DNA from: Nymphaea colorata
Lineage: Eukaryota > Streptophyta > Magnoliopsida > Nymphaeales > Nymphaeaceae
Reading direction: 5' to 3'
DNA length: 64,000 nt
Assembly (NCBI RefSeq): GCF_008831285.2
Contig: NC_045151.1
Span: 4,461,544-4,525,543 of the forward strand
The translations under genes were made by a program, and so were the position numbers. The notes below the pieces were generated by a model. That model was not told where the DNA came from. It worked only from the letters and a program-made list of their open reading frames with translations, and did not search any database. Below, piece by piece: positions 34,096 to 49,649 of this stretch. Position 1 is the stretch's first letter. The number at the start of each line of letters is the position of its first letter.

Positions 34096-35761
34096 TATCT
34101 AGAATGGGTGTGTTTGAATGGCTATCGTAGGGTGATATCATGGGAAATGTGTGGTCATCAAATGTGGGCGTCTTTAAAAATGCATAAATCCCCAAAATAC
34201 TTGTTTTGTGAGTATTTCATATGATACTTAATTGGATATTCTTTGTTTTCTTTCTCTCTTTTCAGAACAGTTTAATAAGATCTCTGAATTATATTGAAAA
34301 TGTTGACATCCGCATAAAAAATAGACCATGGACAATTGTTATGAAAATTATCCAACCATATAAAAAATTTTGAGCTAATTTCACTCTTATTTTAAGTTCT
34401 TTAATCCTTCTTTTGCTTTTTATTTTAACAAAAATCTTAATTTCTCTTCATAAAACAAGCTTCGATAGATCCATGATACATGTAACCAAAGTACGTATTG
34501 ATTGAGCATGAGGATTTTGAGAAGTGATTTATTGTCCGATTGATCCATTTAGTTTGTAGTTCACAAAGGTTCGACATAATTTTTTTTTCTTCAATGTAAA
34601 AACAAATTAATTCTAGTATTTCACAAAGTACGACATATTTCTTTCGTAAAAATATAAATGATACACCGTTCACCTCTTTAAAAAAAAATATTTTATATGT
34701 AACACCATGTTAATCATGTAATGCAATTAATTAAAATGTCGGATGATCAATGCACGTAATCTATATATATGTATATATATATTCTACATAATGGTTTCAT
34801 TTCTTAAAATTTTCACTGGCAGTAAAAAAATAAAAGCTTCAAAGGTACTAAGCGGGCTTTGAGTCTTTGATCTGATTAAAAGTATGAGTGTTTTATCTAG
34901 CCAAATTAATATTATAACAATATACGGTTAATGTATATACAAGTATATTATAAGAGTTATTTTTCTAATGAACAAGAAGAACTTTTGTTAGAACTGTATA
35001 AATTTATTTTGAAGAATTCTTTAAACCCGTGCAACATGTCGACTGCGAGTCTGCAAATCGAAAATTTTTTAGTGACTTAAATGTTTGACACAGAGTTGGA
35101 TTACCCTACAATTTTTTAGCAGCAACCAATTGTTTTGCATTTGTTTATTTGTCTCAAGTTTTTGTCACTAGTGTCAGCGGTCAAATTGCACAATGGTGAT
35201 GGTTCTTTCATTGTAGATCATTTTTAACTTTTTTGTTCAAATTATAAAGAATAATGATTTTCAGAAGTTTCTATTAATTACATAATTCTCATTTCATAGA
35301 CAAATGAATCGCATTTTTTCTCTCTATATGTCTGCATATATTCATGTATATGCACATGTGTGTGTGTGTATCTCTCTCTCTCTCTCTCTCTCTGTATAGA
35401 GAGAGAGAGACATTGTCGGTATGAGTCCCATAAACTATAATTTTATCCATTGATTTTTCCAAGATGCACAGCTCAGAACAATTCAATAAGGGTATTTTAA
35501 TAATCTAGCATAAATGTCTAACTTTTTCTCCCAATTTTTTTCAACCATTTATATTGGAAAAATTATGTGAGAGAGAGAGAGAGATTGGTTAGTTTGAGAT
35601 ACATAAACAATTGAAGAAGGGTATTTTAATAATCTAGCATAAGGAGTAACTTTTTCAATCAATTTTTTTCAACCATTTATATTGGAAAAACCAGTAGTCA
35701 AAGTGTTTTTTTATAGGGTTTGCACCTAGGGTTTAGTAAGTACCAATTTCTCTCTCACAAT

Positions 35762-35807
<46 letters not shown>

Positions 35808-36437
35808 TTCAATGCAGAAAATACTAATATTAAAATCTAACATTTCTATTACCGTTATCAAATATATTGTGACCAGAACTTTTTTTATTTTTCTGTATAG
35901 CTTCCAAATTTAAATAATTTGCTGCACAAGTACTAGAACTATATCACCGTTGTATAAGTCTATGACATCTTAGTTTTTAGACAATGTAGGATGTGAGAAG
36001 TCCTTTAGCCAACTCTATTCTCTCAAATAAAGCACAAGCATAAGTTAGCGAAATTTAGATACAAATACATGAAGTTTGGAATGCACAATTAGTAGTGGTA
36101 AATGACAAGTGGTGGTAAATGACAAGTGGCCTCTGATGTCAACAATAATGTTGAAACCTAAAATCATCATTCTTGTCATATATATAGTAAAAATAGCAAC
36201 AACAATATTGGAACCTGAAATGGCCATTTCTGTTTTTGATACATCAGAACCTACGTTTTTTTATTGAAGCGTATAATGTTGCATGAAATGTTTTTTCCAA
36301 TATCTTACTGGTCACATAAATTTTTTCTACAAATTTGGTTGTTGAAGGACAAATCCAAGTATCATTCTGAGCTTGATAAGAGTGACCTCAAGTTTTAAGC
36401 ATTTCATACTAATGTCACCATTTTGTATATCCTTTAG
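34096..36437. other. AT-rich non-coding sequence with duplicated blocks and microsatellites
   Basis: No gene is seen. The 34440-34800 part (CTTCATAAAACAAGCTT and following) recurs in diverged form near 39660, 44060 and 59270. A (TC)n/(GA)n pair lies at 35371-35411 and a (TA)n run at 35765-35805. The 36030-36240 part is the first copy of a segment also seen near 44650, 53820 and 59810. It contains two ~66-bp internal repeats (TTGAAACCTAAAAT...). Confidence 0.6.
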
Positions 36438-37040
36438 TCAGATTGTCTTCATAAAGTTCTTGAATATGTGAATGAGGCAAAAGGTTTTGTAAAATCACTT
36501 GATTTAGACTTCAGGAAGATAGTTAGTCAGGATTACCCAAGCTTCCATCGGACAGATAGACACGATGTAAGAACATTAGCAATAACACATTGATGGGTCT
36601 TTCCCTATCTATTGAGAAGCTGAAAATGGAAAAGAAAGCAAGAATTCAAAAGGCATGTAGATTAATTCTATTGTACTGTCAGGATTGTGACTTGGGATCA
36701 CGTAGCTGAACGACATTTTTTCATCGCTATTGGGACCATGGAACTTGTTGGACTCACCCAATTGAGGAAAATAAGCTACTGGTTTTGAGATTACATAGTT
36801 CCTGTAGTAGTGATGAAACATTATGACTTTTGCTTACAAGTACAATAGACTTATATATACCTTGTTAATTGTTGTTTCCTTTGCCATCTTCAGCTTCTCA
36901 AAGGATTGACAAAGACCCACTTATTGCTTTATGTACTTATATTGTGTATAATTGCCTGTCACATGGAGTCTTGGGTGCAACAAACTAACTGTCTTCCCAA
37001 AATTCCATCAAAGTGAAGCACAAAAGCAATGTTATGACTC
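36438..37040. pseudogene. MAP65-derived exon, inverted pair 1
   Basis: The plus arm is exon-like at 36438-36652. A TTTAG acceptor precedes SDCLHKVLEYVNE, and LDFRKIVSQDYPS follows. The exon ends ATTCAAAAG before GCATGT, possibly a GC donor. This matches one internal exon of plant MAP65 (PRC1/Ase1 family), which cross-links antiparallel microtubules: the SDRLHKVLE.V to LQKL section. The later part (NISNNTLVGLS) is out of frame. The minus arm at ~36858-37040 is a diverged reverse copy. It is non-coding as it stands. This is the plus arm with the most complete 5' end. Confidence 0.75.
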
Positions 37041-37654
37041 ACTTATTTTGCATAGAAAATAACCTTATCGTGTTTGTCTTTCTTTACATTCTACTAAATC
37101 ACCTTAATGCTATACATGTAGCATTGGTGATGATTTGTGGTGTCTTTTTTTGCTTCTTCATTTTTCCACATACCAGATTGAATAAATTAAAGTGACCCCC
37201 ACACGAGCGGACACACAAATGAGGAGAAAAATTGATGCTTATTTGTAGGATTGTATTTGAAGTAGGAGTCTCAAATGAAAATTCTAAAAACTAAGGATGA
37301 TAAAAGGCTTATGCCAAGAGGGGATGATGCATCATGCCCTCTTGTTGGATTGTCTAAAATAAATCTCTGACTTATTGTTACACTTGTTAGATTTGTAGGA
37401 AGTGAGAAGGATGGTCATAGCTGCTAACACGTAAGTATTTCTTTCGAGATGCTTCCAATTATCTCAGACTTTAGAAGATTTAAATCCTTGTATACATTAT
37501 ACCTCAAATTTAAGGACGTCAAGCCGGAGGGGAGGGAGATTGACTTGAGATCTATGTATTTGCAGATGTAAAGTTTACAAAACTATAGTATTGTCATTGT
37601 AGCTTTTACACATAAGAATTGAGTTGCCTCAAAAGGCACAGCAAAACTGGTCGT

Positions 37655-37840
37655 GTTTGGGACCTATGAAAATGCAGCTCTTTAGTTCGATTTACATAGG
37701 TATTATGCTTATGTGTCTTAAGTGGTGGAACATGGTAGCTAAGTTGAAGGGTGCAGTTCTGCCATAGTTGAAGCTGATGTAGTTCATGACCCCTAAGGCA
37801 GTCGGCATGGAGAGGATTTTGAGTCTCTTTTCAGGATAGT
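37655..37840 (+). pseudogene. Exon-like repeat 'h', copy 1 (unknown)
   Basis: This is a diverged copy of a segment also at 48690-48866 and 56688-56873. In the other two copies one frame is open and reads GLU-less, Trp/Leu-rich wording such as KWWNMVAKLKGAVLP, ending at a GGTAAG donor-like site. Here that frame contains stops (LP then TAG) and a stop at the end. I do not recognise the protein. Confidence 0.4.
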
Positions 37841-37919
37841 AAGTTGCAAATTACCTCCCACTCACTCAAAGAAAATAAACATAAGAATTTCATTTAAAAA
37901 AAAATCAATAATTCAAGCA

Positions 37920-38145
37920 CGACCTTTGAGCAGATTATGAATGCCAAGCATTTGTGCTCAAATGGAAACAGGCAAATCAATAGGTTATCAAGCTTGGCCT
38001 TTGAGCGGTTGACTAAAGACTCGGCGAGGAAATCTGCATTTAAGGATCTTCAATCCAACAAGAAGCAAGACCAAGCGGAGGTGAGGGAATGGAGAAAAGC
38101 ATTGAAGAAAGTCAGAAACTCTCTGGCTTCAATCTGATCAAGGAC
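37920..38145 (+). pseudogene. TIR-NBS-LRR fragment: end of TIR exon, fused to exon-like repeat 'i'
   Basis: The open frame 37937-38137 has two parts. The first (to ~38030) is a segment repeated at 48900-49025 and 56965-57080. The second reads KSAFKDLQSNKKQDQAEVREWRKALKKV, typical of the linker after a plant TIR domain, where W.xAL and a following SGF motif are conserved. The same part follows the TIR at 50330-50440. The SGFNLIKD motif is here shifted out of frame at ~38130. The TIR core is absent, so this is a relic. Confidence 0.6.
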
Positions 38146-40185
<2,040 letters not shown>

Positions 40186-40186
40186 T

Positions 40187-40665
40187 CTCAGTCAGATTGA
40201 ACCTCTTTATAAAGTTCTTGAATATGTGAATGAGGTATAGGACAGTTAGTCAAGATTACCCAAGCCTCCATGAGACAGGTAGACACAATGTAAGAACATT
40301 AGCAACCTCAATCAATTGACAAGCTGAAAATGGAAAAGAAAGCAAGATTTCAGAAGGCATGTAGATTATTCTACTGTCTGATTTTTTTTAAGCAAAAGTA
40401 CTGAATGTGACTGAAAGACTGTTTCATCACTAATGGAAACGTGGAACAATCAGTACTTTTGCTTACAGACCATGTGAATTCTTGCTTCCTTTTCCATTTT
40501 CAGCTTTCCAATAGATTGAGAAGATCCACCACTGTCTTATTGCTAATGTTCTTACATTGTTTATAATTGCTCGTCTCATGGAGTCGTGGGTGCAGCTGGC
40601 TAACTGTTTCCCCGAAGTCTTCATCAAGTGAAACACAAAAGCCATGTTATACCTCATTTATTTTG
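40187..40665. pseudogene. MAP65-derived exon, inverted pair 2
   Basis: The plus arm at ~40187-40356 contains AAAGTTCTTGAATATGTGAA (KVLEYVN) and the CAATGTAAGAACATTAGCAA core. It lacks the VHGLCASLGLDFR section. The minus arm at ~40470-40660 is the reverse copy, with CAGCTTTCCAATAGATTGAG. The pair closes through GCAAAAGTACTG (plus) and CAGTACTTTTGCTTAC (minus). Confidence 0.7.
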
Positions 40666-40699
40666 CATATAACCTTATCATGTCTGTCTTCTTCTTTTT

Positions 40700-40744
40700 T
40701 ACTAAATCACCTTTTTGAGATGAAAAGCATTATATATATATACC

Positions 40745-40803
<59 letters not shown>

Positions 40804-42129
40804 TGGCTGACTGCTCTAGCTAGTTTTCTAGTCCTTGTTAAATGTGTTCACGATTACTCCAAGTTCTTCAATAGCGCCACCGACCAAGGCTTAATTTTTC
40901 AGTCTTGCAATTTTGTTACAGTTTTGGCATTATCCTTTTCTGGAATTTGACATTGAGAATTGTATGGACTGTTTCCAATTTTGATATTAATTTTCTCATT
41001 TTATTCACATTATTTAATTTTATGAATCTCATCTAAGCACATTGATCATTCGTATGATTTGCTCCACATTCCAAAGCGTAAAGAATCAATCATGTGATTT
41101 TTATTAAACCAAAGGACCCAAAAATTTATTTCTAACATCTTCGAGAACCTGCTGGCAGCATGCATTGGAACTTTTCTTTAAAAAATCATACAATTGTCCA
41201 CATGGTATGGATGGTGAAGTGAACCATTTCCCTGTCCCACTCAATATGAAACAACGATATTGCCATGGAAGAATTTGATGGACATGGTCCCATAGAACGG
41301 AAGAGAAGCATTTAGTTTGCAGCCAATTCATTGAACATACATTTTGACAATATAAGGGCCGAAGCAAGCTATCTGTGATTGTTTTCAGGAAAGGAAAGAG
41401 AGCAGATTGTTGTCCACACACAAAATTTAAAGCTTATGAGTGCCAAAGAGAGGAACAAGAGGGAAGGCCGAAATAGGAAAAAGTCATGCGAAATAGACAC
41501 ACCAATACCTCTCTCTCCCTCTCCTAAGGGAAGAAGATGATGGAAATGGACGTGAGCCACTCATTTACCTTTTGCCAAGGGCCGAGATACCTAACTTTAA
41601 TTCAATACTGGAGTTGGATGGACCTAAATACGTGAGCTGCTCATATTATGTTTTTTTTTCTTTTTTGCGTCCTTATACTAGAGTGAATAAAATCAAGCCA
41701 CCACACCACACGAGTAGATATACAAAAGTTGAGCAGAAAAATGGAAGCCCATTTATAGGAATATATCCAAAGTTATGGGGTTCAAATGAAAATTGTAAAA
41801 AGTAAATGGATAAATGGATGATGTGTTGCATGGGCTCCCACGTGGTGCTCAACAATATCCACTCTCAAGACGGAGCCATGGTACGGGCTCAAGCACTCAC
41901 CATCGGAAAAATATAAGGAATCATTTTTTCCCTCATTTTTTACTTTATTTATCCAGTTTTTGAAAAATATTTGTGAATGGAAGATCTAGACATGAGTTCT
42001 AGTTGACCCACTATTACAAACCCATTCCCAGCAGTACCCAGCCAATGGTCAAGAACACAAACAAGCTTTATATGTTATCTCTTTTTTTAAAATTTTTTGA
42101 AGACTTGTTTAGCAATTGGGACAAGAGTG
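40700..42129. other. Non-coding sequence, partly duplicated elsewhere in the window
   Basis: (CA)n/(TA)n lies at 40745-40801. 41340-41640 is nearly identical to 51465-51770, and 41640-41990 is paralogous to 53100-53500. A 105-codon minus-strand frame at 41104-41421 has no domain I recognise. No gene is supported. Confidence 0.5.
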
Positions 42130-44389
42130 TTATCAAGTTGTAATAAGTTTTAGTATAGATTCATGAAACACTACCTTTAGTCATTCATCAAACTGCCATA
42201 ACCATTGAAATAGATTCATGGAACTGAACACTATTTATGGTGATCTTTTTAACAATAATTTTACCATTGCATTTAGATCTAAAGGTGAAATTGTGTTAGG
42301 GAGAAGTTTAGTCTTTTCAGACATACAAACATTATCTTTCTGTTATGTTTAATATATTTTATTTAAAAATTGGTTTTTGAATGAGGTGTAGCATGATTGG
42401 TCGGGAGTCAAGGTCCCATCAAGGTCAGTGTATGACTGAAAATTATCCAGCACTAGAATAGAATAAGATCATGGGTTCGCCAAAAAGGGAGTGTAGGAAT
42501 GGCTATGGTAGGGTGATATTAAGACAAAAGTGTGGCTATGTATTGTAAACATAATTTTCTTCTTATCTAACACTACTTAAGTATTTAATGGTTCCAAATC
42601 ACTTAATGATAAGAAGATACATGGCTTTTTTTTGGCAATCTATGATTGACATACGACCACCTTAACTTGCCAGCCCTAAACCATGTTTACATTTTCTAGA
42701 AAGGGCACATGTGAAACATGCAATCCTCGTTTCTTGGTAGGAAACTAAATAAGCCTTAAAGTGGGCATTTGGTAGCAGAAATACTCTTTGGAATGTCATA
42801 AATAAAGAGACATGATATATATATATATATATATATATATTAAAGAGACATGATATATATATATATATAAACTAAACCATGCTTCTAGTATTAATATGTC
42901 AAAAGTGACAGTTGATTTGGGCCATCTGATCTTTAGGTCAGAATCCTCAGATGTTGGCTTCTTTTTTTTTTTGAGTAATTTTTAACATCTTCTCTCTCCC
43001 CGATGCCTTCATCCTTTCATGATTTTCTCAATCCCTTCCTCGATCCCTCATCCACAAGTGCCGGCAGCAGCCTCACTCTCCTCCCCAAATCCGCCGTTTT
43101 GTGTTAGCAAAAGATGGGTGGATTATTCCACCCATCTCTGCTGCCACCACCGGCATCCCAAGAATTGGTGTGGTCTTGGCGGCCCCTCCGCCAAGCTTTG
43201 TTAAACCAGGGATGCCACTTAACACAGCTGGGTGGGAGGAAGAGGGAAGGAGGCATCATAGAATATTGCATAAAACATCGCTTCTCAAAACAGGTAGCTC
43301 AATTGTGGTTCCTATCTTATCCATGTCAAAATGTGAAGACAACATTCATGGTATCTCTATACATACAAATTAGATAATATTTGCAATACATCATCTCCAA
43401 AGAGGATTTACACAGTAGTGAGATTATATGATTGATGAAACAACTCCCACAAACATGATTGTTAAAATCTAAGGGCACTGGTTATAGAATATTTGCTTAA
43501 AAATAAATCTATTCTGAATCTGAATCCCTTTACATATTTATGTATACCTGAATCTGAATTTGAACCAGACCTGATGTCTATTCTTAAATCAGAAGCTTCA
43601 ATGGAATTATCCAATCCAAATGGGACATACATTGATATCCTTACAGAGAATGAACAGTGGAGATAGGCTATGCCAATAACTGAACACATTGAAGTTCTTG
43701 AGACAGTTTGGTTCTCATTTTTAATTCATCAGTCCTTCTGCAATAAAAGAAAATTGCTAAAATGGTTCCCATAAGCAACATGGCCTCACGTAAAACAGAG
43801 TTCCAGTGACCCATCACTCTTGTCCAACAGATAGTAAAATTTGAAACAGTTTAGTAGATCATTCTAGTCAAGTAGTTCATATCCCACGAGTTAGGAATTT
43901 GATATCAAGTTTTATGGTTGAATCTCAAACTCAGTACTGATCCAATTTTAGAAATACAGGATTACAAAGAGAACCTAAAAAATGGATTTAAGTAATTTAA
44001 AATATGATGCACACGATATATATTCAAGATATTCAATAGCTTCTTTCTTATATCAACTAAAATCCTAACTTCTCTTCATGAAAAAGGAGCTTGGATGGAG
44101 CCATGACACATTTAACTACAGCATATATTGATTGAAGATCAGGACTATGAAAACTAATTTATAGGCTGATTGGCCAATTAGTTGGTGATTCACAAGGTTC
44201 GACATTAGTATTTTTTGTCTTTGGCATAAAAATATAAATAATAATTACTCTAGCACTTCACAAGCTATGAAATAATTTTTTAATAAACATATAAATTATA
44301 GCTCATTCATCTTTTTGAAAATTTTATTTCATATGTAACATGTTGCTAAACATGTAACAAAATTAATTAAATGTCTCATAATCAATGCA

Positions 44390-44430
<41 letters not shown>

Positions 44431-45428
44431 TTCATTCACAAATACTAATATTGAAATCTGAAATTTCCATTACTGTTATCAAATATGTTGTGGCACAAAC
44501 ATTTTTACAAGTGCATATCGCTTGCACATTTGAATAATTTGCTGCACTAATGCTAGAACTATATCACCCATTGTATAAATCTATGACATCTAGTTTTTAA
44601 GCAATGTTGGATGTGAAGGGTCATTTAGCCAACTCTATTTTCTCCTTTAAAGCACAAGCATAAGTTAGGAAACTTAGATACAAATACATGAAGTTTGGAA
44701 TGTACAATTAGTAGTGGTAAATGATAAATGGCATCTGATGTCAACAATTATATTGAAATCTAAAATTGTCATTCTTGTCATGACAGACACATCAAAAATG
44801 TTAACAACAACATTGAAACCTAAAATTGTCATTCTTGTTTTGATACATTGAAACCTGAGTTTTTTACTTATGCATATAGTGTTGTTTGAAACGTTATTTT
44901 CCAATATCTTTCCATCTCACATATATTTTTTTCTATAAATTTGGTTGTCGAAGGACAAATCCAAGTATCTTACTGAGCTTCCTAGTGTGATCTCCAGTTT
45001 TAATCAGTGGTTTGAGAAGGTATGGTATCACGGCCAAAGTGAGGGGAGAAAAAATCAATATGTAATTTCACTTACCATGTATAGAAGTTGTGAAAGTTAC
45101 ATTTCAACCCTCTTCAAAATTTTAAAACTTTGGTTTGGCCATTCTAATAAAAAATTCCTAGCTCTGCCTCTACTTGGTTAATGATGGTACTTCTTGCACT
45201 TGCTTTTCTTAAAAAATTCTGTGTTATATGATATATGGTTCATGGCTTTCACCTGACATTTGTCACTATTTGTGATTTTAATTACACAATTTCTTGTTGT
45301 TATTATTTTTGTACCTTCACCTTCGAAGGTGATTTTGCTATTTTAGCAGTACATCACTTGCCATCGCTGTAGTAATCCCTACCTTGAAACATATGGACAA
45401 GTTACGGAAAAAAGGAATTGGTGCAGCA

Positions 45429-45930
45429 GGTGCATGGCCTTTGTGCGTGACTTAGTTTAGACTTCAGGAAGTTAGTTAGTCAGGATTACATAAGGCTCCA
45501 TGAGACTGGTAGACACAATGTAAGAACGTTAGCAATGACATGCTGGTTGGTCTTTCTCAGTCCATTGAGATGCTGAAAATGGAAAAGAAAGCAAGAATTT
45601 AGAAGGTGTGTAGATTAGTTCTACTCTACTGTCTGCATTTTTTTGTAAGCAAAAGTACTGATTGTGACTGAAAGACATTGTTTCATCACAATTGGAAACA
45701 TGGAACAGTCAGTACTTTTGCTTACAGTTACAATAGAAGTATACATACCTTTTCAATTGCTGCTTCCTTCGCCATTTTCAGCTTCTCAATGGATTGACAA
45801 AGAGCCACCATGTCTTATTGCCAATGTTCTTACATTGTGTATAATTTGCTTGTCTCATGGAGTCTTGGGTGTAGTTGTTTAATTGTCTTCCTGAAGTCCA
45901 CGTCAAGTGAAGCACAAAGCCATGTTATGC
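45429..45930. pseudogene. MAP65-derived exon, inverted pair 3
   Basis: The plus arm at ~45429-45605 begins at GCATGGCCTTTGTGC (HGLC) and ends AGAAG before a GTGTGT donor. The minus arm at ~45749-45925 ends in its own orientation at AAG before GTATGTAT. The loop-side segments GTAAGCAAAAGTACTGA (45645-45661) and TCAGTACTTTTGCTTAC (45709-45725) are perfect reverse complements. Confidence 0.75.
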
Positions 45931-46010
45931 CTCATTTATTTTGCATATAACCTTATCATGTCTGTCTCTCTCTTTACATTCTACTAAATCACCTTTTTGA
46001 AAGAAAGAGC

Positions 46011-46112
<102 letters not shown>

Positions 46113-46369
46113 CTCTCTCAGTGTGTGGCTATAGATTGGAAGTTGTCATTGAATAACAATAGCAATTAATAGAATTGGCATTAATTTATGTTGTCTCTTT
46201 TGCCTTCTTCATTTTCCAGAAATATTCCTTATTCTACTATAAATTTGGAAGAGGTATGTAGTTTCCCCAGCTAACATCACAAGGATTTTTGGATCCAGCT
46301 TCCAAGTAGAAGATCTGGACCCAAGTTCTAGTGGAACGACTATGAGAAACCCCTTCCCTATAAAAAAGG

Positions 46370-46575
46370 TGGATTTACCGACGAACTCAAAATGTCAGTA
46401 AAAGTTTTATTGATGTATGTAGAGGTCAACGGCAAATAAAATGTTGGTAAAGCTTTTACTGACATCTATAGAGGCCGTCAACAAAGAACATGTTGGTAAA
46501 AACTATCATCAACATTTTTGTGGCACATATTGCTGCGCGCATTGGTGTAGGCATCTTCAATGACGCATGATCACT
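46370..46575. repeat. Short-period GGTAAAA/TTTTACTGAC block, copy 1
   Basis: Variants of TGTCAGTAAAAGTTTTACTGAC occur about every 60 bp (46393, 46450, 46494). A second copy is at 61480-61680. The style resembles subterminal repeats of CACTA-type elements, but no complete terminal repeat pair was found. Confidence 0.35.
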
Positions 46576-48479
46576 CCAACGTGAAGTTGGGTTGAGAGAA
46601 AAATGAAGAGAAAAATTTGATGGGCAATTTTAATCATCTAATATTTGTTTATACATTCTCTCATTTATCTCCCAACCGTCCATTTACGTTAGATGAGACA
46701 GCCTTCATGAATCAGCATTCACTCACTCATATATATGCACATATATATATATGTATATGTATATATATACATATATATATATATATCTTATTCAGTTGAA
46801 AATAAAAGGCCAAAGTGCTGAATGAAACTAAAAATGGAGTTTTATAGGAATGTAATTGTTGCTTAAAAAATGGAGTGAAACGTTAATACCATGGATCGTT
46901 ATTGTCCTTTATATCGGTTTGATTCAGTTGTGCCAATTTGATGAACCACAACATTTTTTTTTTCATATTTTTACTTGAGTAATGAAAGTAAAAGGTTTAA
47001 TTAGTGTGCATCAGAAAATTTTCGCACACTCTATCATGTCCTATTAAGTACCACGGAAAATGGTGAACCAAGCTAATAGTAAACAAAATTGTTGTAATTA
47101 GTATGCTAAATTCAGGACTTAGTGTGTGTATTCAGTTGACTGAGCGCTAGTACAAGGAAAGAGTTGAACGTGACATTGAGAAAAAGAATTATTGGGTTTT
47201 GTAAAATTAATGGACTGGGTTGAAGACGGTGCTGCTACCTGATGACGACAATGTAGTCCAGAACCGGGATAGAGATGGGAGGAGGTGCTTATTGGCCTAT
47301 TTACATGGGAACACAGTTTCATGTCCCTGTTAATATAGGGTATAGTTCTTTATGGCTTATTTGGCAGTGGTTACAATGACACACTGTTTCATGTGTCAGC
47401 ACTAATAATTGGAGAAACTACTCATGAAACATTATGTCATAGTACTACATGAATGTCCCTCTATTTTTAAGAATCATACGTACATGTATTACTATTCTGA
47501 TTGCTGAACAAGCCCTTAAGAAACGTTGTGTCAAGATATTTTTTAAGATATAATTTACTTTCTGTCACACGAGTATGATACATACTTTTATTTACTTTAA
47601 GATTGTAGAACTGAGATCAATTCACCACTTATGTGTCACCCAACAATTCGGTTCTAAGATAGAAAAAATCACAACTGCTTTGTTTCTTGACGGGTCGATG
47701 CCTTAATGAGCATCAATGGGGTATTTTTGCATTGCAGATGCTTGTTTATATATCTCAATGAATGGTCGTCATTATGAGCATTGATGACGCACCATTTTGT
47801 GGTCAGCAATGCTGGAGTCTCCTCATTGACTAGGTGATGTTTTTTTGGGTGAGCAGAAAGGCCCACTGCTTGACTAAAGACTGAAGTCTAAACTTAAGCC
47901 CTTGCCATTTCAGGGTTGAGGTCTTCTTAGGGTAAAAGGTCTGCTTGACATGCCATTCCACTGTACTTGTATATATGTGACCTCCTTTTTTGTAGTACAG
48001 AAAGTTGTTCAGAATGAAAACTAGCTGTTAACCTGTCCATCTTGTTCATTGCAATAACATCCTTTAGAATGGATATGCAGATGGCTGCAGGTGGAGAGAT
48101 TTTAAAGTCCAGTGTTTGTGTTCAAACAGAAACACACATAGTGGTGCACTAGTCATTAAAATTTCAATAGTTTATGTGAATGATCAAGTATCTCAACTTA
48201 ATTAGTCCGCATTTTCTCAAATTGTGATGATAAATAAAAAGGTTAAAATATATGGTGATTTGTTGCAGACGTGATTTGTTCAAAATGAAACTTGAAGGCA
48301 CGTAGTTTGAATTCTCAACCTAGCTGGAAGTATATATTTGCTAAAATAAAGTAAGATGAAATATATGGTGAAGATTATTAGGATAAATGATCATACCCGT
48401 TACTCCTATCAAGTCGTTGCTGGGTACATGGCTTCCCTGGATATGGCAAAGTTGTTTTTTTGTCTTTTTTTTTTTAGTT

Positions 48480-48575
48480 CTTTCAATAATGAAAAATGGT
48501 TCAGTAAGGGCAGATTGGATTTGGATTGGTGTACTATGTACTGTGCTCAAGACCCAATGCATGTCACACCATATT
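48480..48575 (+). pseudogene. Possible TNL C-terminal (C-JID-like) fragment, copy 1
   Basis: The translation has WFSKGRLDLDWCT in one frame and RADWIWIGVLC in another. The related copy at 63475-63560 reads WFSNRADWIWIGVLC in a single frame. Plant TNL proteins have a post-LRR domain with an IPxWFxxQ...W.G.ALC pattern, which this recalls. The match is short and the call tentative. Confidence 0.3.
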
Positions 48576-48689
48576 AATGGGCCCTGAAAATAAAACTTTC
48601 CCTACATTTTCTCTCTTTGTCATTGGGTGTTCAGCAACATGAACATTAAGAGGAGTTCTATGAATATATATCAAAATTACAATAGGTTC

Positions 48690-48866
48690 GTGAAAATGCA
48701 TGTCTTTAGTTTGATTTACATGGGTAATATGCTTATGCGTCTTAAGTGGTGGAACATGGTAGCTAAGTTGAAGGGTGCAGTTTTGCCATACTTGAAGCTG
48801 ATGCAGTTCATGACCCCTAAGGCATGGGGCATGGAGATGCTTTTGGGCCTCTTTTCAGGATGGTAA
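48690..48866 (+). pseudogene. Exon-like repeat 'h', copy 2 (unknown)
   Basis: The frame is open through MRLKWWNMVAKLKGAVLPYL and MTPKAWGMEMLLGLFSGW, closing with GGATGGTAAG, a donor-like site. The copy at 56688 keeps the same frame. Only this of three forward frames is open. It could be an exon fragment of an unidentified gene. The fragment lies upstream of repeat 'i' and the TIR exon. Confidence 0.4.
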
Positions 48867-48899
48867 GTTGCTAAAAAAATCAATCATTCAAGCACACCT

Positions 48900-49030
48900 C
48901 TCATTTTGTGCAGGTAGACAGTTGTAAGTGCAGATTATGAATGCCATCATTTGTGCTCAAATGGAAATAGGCAAATCAAAAGGTTATCAAGCTTGGCCTT
49001 TGAGCGGGCCATTAAAGACTCGGTGAGTTA
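48900..49030 (+). pseudogene. Exon-like repeat 'i', copy 2
   Basis: GTGCAG is followed by GTAGACAGTTGTAAGTGCAG. The block runs to AAAGACTCGGTGAGTTAAG, a donor-like GTGAGT. The block is shared with 37920-38030 and 56960-57080. No frame is recognisable as a known domain. Confidence 0.35.
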
Positions 49031-49429
49031 AGTGCACTGGTTTGTCCATGTAACACATATACGGCAAAAAGAAACATGGTATGGGTCGCAATGTTGTGGA
49101 AATTATCTAAAAAAATATTATTTTTTAGACTTTTAATTTCTTTCAGTTTTTCTATCTCTATAAAAAGCTTTTTTTATTAACCAAGAGTATGTTTGTAATG
49201 ATCTATATTACCGCAGGAAAATTTCATGCGTTGTGTGTCGTACATAACCTGCTTTGGTCGAAGACAATTTTTTTTAATGGAAATGTGGAGACACATATTT
49301 AGAATTTGTAATCAGTAATTCAAAACAGAAGTTTATATTTGCTAAAATGAAATAAAATGAAGGCATACATGCCCTCACTGGATATAGCAATCTTGTTTTT
49401 ATTAGTAATGAAAATGTGGTGAAGGATTG

Positions 49430-49640
49430 GGACCGAGGATGCATAATCAGGTTCTTTCAATATTGACAAATGGTTCATTAATTAGACAGAATGGATATGG
49501 GTTGGTGTGCCTTGCAGTATTCATGGGAACAAACACAGTATTGGCACATGTAACATCAGATTGTTGGGCCCTTGCAAGAAAATTGCCCCTCCATTTTTCC
49601 TTTTTTATGTTTTTAGAGGTGTTTTGCAACATGAGTTTGA
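49430..49640 (+). pseudogene. Possible TNL C-JID-like fragment, copy 2
   Basis: AAATGGTTCATTAATTAGACAG followed by GGATATGGGTTGGTGTGCC translates as KWF...-QTEWIWVGVPC with a stop in this copy. The paralogue at 57470-57620 reads KWFVNQTEWMWVGVPC. This resembles the start of the post-LRR domain of TNL proteins. It is followed by segment 'a'. Confidence 0.35.
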
Positions 49641-49649
49641 TGAATTTGA

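Noticed and set aside
41104-41421. 105-codon minus-strand frame
   Set aside because: It shows no recognisable domain and has no intact paralogue in the window. Chance remains the simplest reading.
43019-43377. Three overlapping frames of 61-90 codons in Pro/Ala-rich wording
   Set aside because: They overlap in different frames and have no domain. The paralogue near 58030 lacks most of this sequence.
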